Assembly (NCBI GenBank): GCA_914767715.1
Contig: OU612067.1
Span: 23,472,162-23,536,161 of the forward strand
DNA from: Membranipora membranacea
Lineage: Eukaryota > Bryozoa > Gymnolaemata > Cheilostomatida > Membraniporidae
Direction: 5' to 3'
Length of the DNA stretch: 64,000 nt
Part shown: piece by piece, positions 58,918 through 64,000 of the stretch
How positions within the stretch are numbered: the first letter of the stretch is position 1
How the letters are laid out: each line of letters begins with the position of its first letter
The notes under the pieces: model-generated
What the model saw: only the letters and a program-made list of their open reading frames with translations
What the model was told of the DNA's origin: nothing
The model's database searches: none
Made by a program: the position numbers and the translations under genes

Positions 58918-61900
58918 CTGCAATACAAAGTAGTAGCTTGTAGAACTATTGTGAATATAATAATTCACTTTGATGAGCTCTGATTATCCATGACTAACGC
59001 CTAGTTTGATACCAAGATATTTTCCGGTGTGTCGTGCTAAGTTTGAATAACTTGCCTCTGTAACTTACCAATAACAACAAGAATCAAAAATGTCTCGCTT
59101 AGGCGCTATAAATAGTTAACATTGTCATACTGGAGAGGGGAATTGTCCACACTGCTGATTCGGATTGAATTTAACAGACGTGAGTGACCCAAACTAACCG
59201 CCTGCTCATGTCATTCATAATATTGATTGGGAAAAAATACCATAGTTTATCACATATGATCGTCGTCATCAGCAGTAAGCGGAGACGATAAGGTAGATCA
59301 CGGGTTTTTTTTGTTTTGTTATGTCGTAACTTCCTCTAGCGTCAGAACTAATATCACATATCTTTGGGAAAGAGTGAGCAAGTTAGTTAGTTAGTTAGAG
59401 TCCACTCACAATTTCAAAGAGACTAAAGAGATCTCTGTGACAGGCATGTTTAAGCAGTGTAGTGACAAGGCATCGTATCAGCAGTGAACCAGTTACTTCA
59501 TTTCTCATAGACATATAGGCTACAATCATATGCAAACACTGTGTAAATCTAGTTGTATACATTCAAGAGGGAATAAGATGGCAATCAATGCCGCGATGTT
59601 ATAAACGTTAAATATACACTTTAATATATAAAACATGCCCTAAGATTATTCATTGTCGAATAATGTTCTTTGTGGGTGTGGTATCGAGCAAATAAACAGT
59701 GGTTATCCCCCTTGACATTAAACAAAGTATACTAACTGGCTCAGACATTTATCTTAGTACTCACTCTTGTTTTGTATTTGCATTGTCTATTATTTCTTAC
59801 CTTGTCAATATGTATATATATTCTGTTTTATTCCAGTAATGCTTAGAGTGACAATCAACACTTGTCATTGTGTAACAAACCTTGACATTAGTGTTAATAC
59901 AATTTTATGGAGGAAGCAAGGTTTTGTTTTGCCAGTTTTGCAGTTAAGCAAATAAAAACAATCAAAATAAATATTCAGAATACTTATTTCTGTGTAATGT
60001 TTATTTAATATCGATCTAAGGAGGATTTCTGGGATATCGGAGTTTGTTGATAGTTTTGCATCGAGGCTAAAAACGGATATAATCTCGGAAACTAAATATC
60101 GATCTAAGGAGGATTTCTGGAATATCAGAGTTTGTTGATAGTTTTTGCATCGAGGCTGTACCAGAGTCAATACCCAATCGAGTTATATGTTCATATAATC
60201 TCAAACAAGTAGTTATATTAATATTTGTGCACTATAAGTTTTTATAGTTGCTCGTAAATATTTTAGTTCTAAAATATTAGCCAATTACAAGACAGTAATA
60301 AACACCTGCTATAAGTTTCCTTAGCCAGGTAAAGCAAGTCATACACAAAATAGGAAGGATATAACATGGGATTAGTACGTTGACCTTGTCTGCGAGGAAT
60401 AAGTACTACATTATAATGGCAAAAATGATCTTGACTTCCTGACTCACATTCAAAGCTAGATTTGATCACCATTAGGTCCTCCGTATTGAGGTGGTCTATT
60501 TCTAGTGGTTGACTTCGATGTGATGGTTGCTCTACTTCTGAGGCAGCTGCTTGTATTGGCTTGTATATCTTTGGCTTCCATTGATCATCAGTAGTCGACT
60601 GTTTTGCGGCACCAGCCTTTCCGAGATCTCTCTCAACTAATGAGCAGTAAATTTAAATATTGTGATGTGTGATGAATAGACCAGTCAATTGCATCAAAAC
60701 CCAATTGAACTTGGAGCTATGTTACCAAAATCAATGGGAAAACAGCCCCGAGTTATATTACTTGCCACAAATAACGACTTCAGGGTAGGCTCTTTCCGGG
60801 GAAATTTCATATGATATAATATAAATTAACTGGTAATTTTTCCCAATATGATATGGACCAGCATTAATTCAGCACCAGATATCATCATTGAAATCTTGAG
60901 CAATTTTACATCCATACCTCCAGAGCAGGCTTGAACAACAATGACCTTGGGTTTGCCAGCCATGTTTGGAAAATTTGAAGAAGAGAGCAGGCTGTAAATG
61001 TCCTTTAGCTTGACGCCAACTTGATCTGAGGCCAGGATAACATCGTCTTCACATCCATGAGTCATCAGACAGAGAAAGAACATGCCAAAGTCCTTGTGGT
61101 CAGCACGTTTGGTCTCGTCTTGCACTGCTTTGAGCATTTCCTATAAATTGAAACGTTCTGGAGTCACTAGCAAGTAAGTTAAAAATTTGACAAATCTATT
61201 TACCTGAATCATATTTCATATCATTCGTCTTTTTTTCCATGGCAGCAAGAAACCTTATCAAAGTAGTTGGTTCCATTGCTTTTTTATCTTGTAAAACTTT
61301 ACTCACCTCTGCAGTCACATCCTCAACAATATCCGCCAGCTCAAAATCGAGTGACTTCAGCATGTACTTCAGATTCTTCACATCCATGTCTGATCCTTTT
61401 CGTCTCATCTGTAGAGCTCCTCTACCATTAAAGTTCTCTATGTTGATTATTAGAGCTCTGCCCCTTCTACCTCTACTCATCTTATATATCTGTAAAACAA
61501 GGAGGGCAAGAGAGAGATAAGTAGAGATAGTGCACGCTACTGCATAGAGTATAATGTATAAACTATAGAGGTGAAAAATAATAGTGTTGTACACCAGGGT
61601 CGTAGTTTAGCAACAATGGTATGGGATGTGGAAATCCTTGAGGGTGCGAAGTAAAGGGTATTGTAAGCTCTTAAGGCTCCAAGGTGTTTTAATGATATAA
61701 GTAGCATAGGAAAGTCCCAAATAAGCTGATACTGACACGGAATATTCGATTATGGCATTTTAAGGCCACTCCATTCAGCATTCTAGGGGAGGCGGAGAGC
61801 CCCAGCCTCCGCTAGAACTACGGGTCTGCACACTCTCAAAGTAACTGGGTTCTACACTAATAACAAATTGTGAAGCCCATTGAATACTTTTACCAGACTA

Positions 61901-64000
61901 GTTTTGTTGAACAGTTCCTTTATCTCTGATTTCTCTGTTGGAGCTGGGCGTGGTCTGATCTCATGTAGATGTGTGTCTTCTGTAGAAGGTGAGAGATAAC
62001 CTCCACCATCCTCAGATATAACACTGTCTGAGCGTCCTCTGGTCAAAGTTGCCTGCTCTGGTTCATTGTACTCCGTTGCTGAAACACAGCTTACCTCAGC
62101 TTGAGGCTGCAAATCTTCATTCTCTTCTTCACCTGGAAATCAAAATAATTAGACACGTACTGACTTGTTCTAGAAGAGTGGAAAATTCAGTCTATAAATC
62201 TCAGCCATTCCACAGTTAATATCGGGGTATGTGCCTAATCATTCAAGTCATATAAGAAAGTGATGTTGACAATTGAAATGCTTATTGAGGTAAACTCACT
62301 AGAGCTGTCCGGCACTGAATTAGTTGAGACATATTCCTCAAGCTGTGATATTCCTGTTTTAGTGATGCTAAAACCTGTAAAAAATAACAAAAAAAACACA
62401 CAATTATACAATATTATGCATGTAAAAAAGTAGATTGTGAATTGTAAAACATTCATGTGCAATTTTATAGTAACATTGTCTTTTAGAAGTATATTAATTC
62501 ACTCACAGGGAAATCCGAAGGGTTTTGGGACAACGGATCCAGCCACTTTATCACATCGGCTTGTCTCGTCTCCGGTGTAGGCTGTGAGGCGAGAATTGAG
62601 GCGCTCATAGCTGTAGTGTGATTGGTTAACTTTCTTGAACCATTTGGGATTGACCAGAGTTGTTGGTAACTTTTGTTGAGTCAGCAGACAGTGAGAGCAG
62701 TAGAAGACATGTTCATAACGGACTCCTTTCCACACAGATTCTAGTTCAGATGTGAGCTGCTTCGTTGAATCTAACAGGCTCTTCCATGCATCACAGACTC
62801 TCTTAGGTGGTGTAAGAACTATCAGTGACACCTGTTTCTTGTTCTGGTCATGTAACAGATATCTCATTATTCCATTATCTTCTTGTACTTGAGCGCCGTT
62901 GCTACCTGCTTCAACTGTATTGGCTGGATTGATGTGTATGTCTAGAAACCCTGCAGTAATCAGGTTAAAGATGTACCCAGGTACCGACACACCGTTGAGA
63001 TACAGATCGATTTTCAGTGGAAATAGCTTTGGGCTAGGTTTAGCTGCAGATATGATTTCACTGCTGAAATAAGGAATGATGAACTTCATGCTGTCATCTT
63101 CTCTCCCTATGGGCCCGCAAATCAGGTGGAATGTTTTCAGAAGTGTTACGCCCACCTCAGCTGGCAGCTCTGATTCAGATTTGAGCAGATTGTGAAGCAG
63201 GGCAGCATCGATGACCCCTGTTGCTTTGAAATCCTCCACCATTTTCACATACTCTCGTTTGTCAACATTTCTGTCATAGAATCGGTAGGGCACAAAGACC
63301 TCAATACGATCATCCCATGTTTGGTCAACCCGATGATCATACAGTATCCCTATGAGAGAGACAAGAACATCAGGTCGATGGAATATATATTCACACAGCT
63401 TGTCATTGTCTTGATACCACATTATTCTTCCTATTTCATGAATGTATTGTAGAATATATCGTTTTCTGCTCTTACGGAAACCTTTAACAATGTCAGTAAC
63501 CTTAATAAAAGGCCTGTCTGTCTGCACGGTAAGATCCATGAGTGTCTTATACCAGCTACCTGGTATCTCCGTCATGAGCTGAGAACCGGCTTCGCTAAGG
63601 GCCTTCTTAAGAGAATAAATAACAGTTTCAGTTGAAGTAGCAGATAACTCCAATGCAATATTGATGAGGGGCTTAGATTTGTCACTGAAACTTGTCATAG
63701 AAAAGAACGGGCTTGTAGGGGAACCAGCACTCTCTTCTGCCTCTATTATCTGGAGGCGCAGTTTTTCTGCTGTTGCGATAAGCTGCTGCTTTCTTATATT
63801 AAGCTGCTCTTCAGTAAGCTTATCAGTATGCGTGAGAACTAGCACTGGTTGACCAAGGTTAGGACGTGCTAAGTAGACGTGAGATATCCATCTCATACAA
63901 AGATCTTGTGTTGCAGCATCCTCTCCTTTATCAGTCACCAAACTGTCAAACTCTGCTATATCTATGACAAGAAGCGGGACAGACTGCGTTTTAAATGTCA
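58774..64000 (-). CDS. Roc-COR-caspase fusion protein (3' part; 5' end outside the window)
   Basis: Eight minus-strand exons (beyond 64000 to 62507; 62374-62300; 62132-61894; 61489-61307; 61140-60918; 60636-60448; 59519-59410; 58917-58774) join with fully consistent phases and encode about 840 residues. Domains in order: the C-terminal part of a Roc GTPase (LLVIDIAEFD in G3 position; VLTHTDK as G4), COR (PGSWYKTL, QYIHEIGRIMWY), a polar linker of about 100 residues, caspase p20 (YKM.RGRRGRALIINIENF, RRKGSDMD, MTHG, VVQACSGV) and p10 (SMRNE, RVSRESKSLAEKYP, LTKGRKLYLFPG). Roc-COR proteins are dimeric G proteins; caspases become active when dimerised, so a GTP-regulated protease is a reasonable hypothesis. 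An LRR block upstream, as in other Roco proteins, would lie outside the window. Could two genes be fused by mis-assembly? The shared splice phases and lack of promoter or stop between COR and p20 argue against it. Confidence 0.9.
59410..59519 (-). CDS. Caspase p10, second exon
   Basis: Acceptor GCATATGATTGTAG, then YMSMRNEVTGSLLIRCLVTT, LLKHACHRDLFSLFEI and GTGAGT. SYMSMRNEVTGSLLIRCL aligns without gaps to GYYSWRNPGSGSWFIQAL: the S1 Arg is kept, while the two Trp and one Tyr that shape S2 to S4 become Met, Leu and Met. Confidence 0.9.
60009..60165. repeat. Two copies of a 70-88 bp direct repeat in a caspase intron
   Basis: ATATCGATCTAAGGAGGATT ... TTTGTTGATAGTTTTGCATC plus GAGGCT occurs at 60009-60077 and 60097-60165. 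It lies in the 928-base intron between the two p10 exons at 60448 and 59519. Confidence 0.92.
60448..60636 (-). CDS. Caspase inter-subunit linker and start of p10
   Basis: Acceptor TACTGCTCATTAG, then ERDLGKAGAAKQSTTDDQWK, PKIYKPIQAAASEVEQPSHR, SQPLEIDHLNTEDLMVIKSS, FE and T|GTGAGT. QACSG-VERDLG matches QACRG...LD.G of caspases, and NTEDLMVIKSSFE aligns with EADFLYAYSTVPG. STTDD in the linker is a candidate maturation site. Phases (2 in, 1 out) are exact. Confidence 0.88.
60918..61140 (-). CDS. Caspase p20, second exon with catalytic His and Cys
   Basis: Acceptor ATTTATAG, then EMLKAVQDETKRADHKDFGM, FFLCLMTHGCEDDVILASDQ, VGVKLKDIYSLLSSSN, AGKPKVIVVQACSG and G|GTATGG. Joined to the previous exon it gives DVTAEEMLKAV, which fits the caspase DLT..EI...M segment. 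Catalytic His is in THG (usually SHG), catalytic Cys in QACSG (usually QACRG). Confidence 0.92.
61307..61489 (-). CDS. Caspase p20, first exon
   Basis: Acceptor TTGTTTTACAG, then 61 codons: IYKMSRGRRGRALIINIENF, NGRGALQMRRKGSDMDVKNL, KYMLKSLDFELADIVEDVTA, then GAG|GTGAGT. YKM followed by R/P-x-G-x-ALIIN and the R-x-G-(S/T)-D-x-D segment are caspase hallmarks; the Arg of RRKGSD corresponds to the S1-pocket Arg of caspase-3 (Arg64). The longer open frame past the GTGAGT is intron. Confidence 0.92.
61894..62132 (-). CDS. Linker exon 2 of the Roc-COR-caspase gene
   Basis: 239 bases reading EEENEDLQPQAEVSCVSATE, YNEPEQATLTRGRSDSVISE, DGGGYLSPSTEDTHLHEIRP, then EIKELFNKTSL and GTAAAAG. Acidic and Ser-rich, with several Asp-containing stretches (VISEDG, STEDT) that could serve as caspase cleavage sites separating the protease from the GTPase; that is inference. 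Confidence 0.8.
62300..62374 (-). CDS. Linker exon 1 of the Roc-COR-caspase gene
   Basis: 75 bases between TTTTTTACAG and A|GTGAGT, reading FSITKTGISQLEEYVSTNSV then PDSS. It joins in phase on both sides. No domain. Confidence 0.8.
62507..64000 (-). CDS. Roc (C-terminal part) and COR domains, large exon
   Basis: The frame is open from the window edge to the donor TTTCCCT|GTGAGT. It begins TFKTQSVPLLVIDIAEFDS, where other Roc domains have D-x-A-G in G3; here Glu replaces Gly. Then ARPNLGQPVLVLTHTDKL supplies the G4-like THTDK. COR follows: SLKKALSEAGSQLMTEIPGS, WYKTLMDL, the KRYILQYIHEIGRIMWYQD helix and HRPDVLVSLIGILYDHRV. The C-terminal COR lobe runs to about VPGYIFNLITAGFLDIHIN, followed by a conserved-looking tail (PPKRVCDAWKSLLDSTKQL, FYCSHCLLTQQKLPTTLVNP). 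G1 (P-loop) and Switch I are beyond the edge. Confidence 0.88.

Noticed and set aside
61196-61306. Continuation of the p20 frame past 61307 (SKVLQDKKAMEP...)
   Set aside because: A consensus GTGAGT donor lies at 61306-61301 and the junction to 61140 restores the caspase alignment exactly, so this is intron.
61239-61520. Plus-strand open frame of 93 codons
   Set aside because: Shadow of the caspase p20 exon on the opposite strand.
63192-63452. Plus-strand open frame over the COR domain
   Set aside because: Shadow of the Roc-COR coding exon, with no independent motif.

Overview
This is eukaryotic DNA: AT-rich, with GT-AG introns of about 100 to 900 bases, animal-only protein modules (CUB repeats, a caspase, a BRCC36 deubiquitinase), non-LTR retrotransposon remains, tRNA-derived SINEs and micro/minisatellites. 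Intron size, repeat load and an LRR/ROCO/caspase plus giant CUB repertoire suggest a marine invertebrate, perhaps an early-branching one such as a sponge; the species cannot be fixed from sequence alone.

Layout. (1) 1-3 kb: a decayed non-LTR retrotransposon (+) inside a local repeat family. (2) 3-17 kb: repeat-rich DNA in which minus-strand exons are embedded: two clean leucine-rich-repeat exons (15005-15142, 11194-11334), phase-compatible upstream exons (17002 to 15761) and two copies of an unidentified exon (4388-4534, 13443-13588). Copies of the repeat carry these exons or have lost them. (3) 17-24 kb: MITE-like hairpins, a second non-LTR fragment (-), direct repeats, no convincing gene. 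(4) 24.35-25.47 kb (+): the last two coding exons and 3' UTR of a caspase, an inverted duplicate of the end of the gene at the right edge. (5) 25.7-29.5 kb (-): a BRCC36 (BRCC3) homologue with an intact JAMM motif but damaged first two exons. (6) 31.4-55.4 kb (+): about 23 CUB modules, usually two exons each with a shared phase pattern; the first third and the last modules carry stops and frameshifts, the middle reads cleanly. (7) 55.4-58.4 kb: nothing recognised. (8) 58.4-64 kb (-): the 3' part of a gene encoding a Roc-COR GTPase module followed by a complete caspase domain (p20 and p10); its 5' end lies beyond the window.

The most interesting object is the Roc-COR-caspase gene. I reconstructed eight exons whose splice phases all agree, giving Roc, COR, an acidic/Ser-rich linker, p20 (catalytic His in THG, catalytic Cys in QACSG) and p10. 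A GTPase-linked dimerisation module fused to a dimerisation-activated death protease is an architecture I do not know from vertebrates. The LRR exons at 11-17 kb and the p10 fragment at 24-25 kb may be scattered remains of a paralogue of this gene; that is inference.
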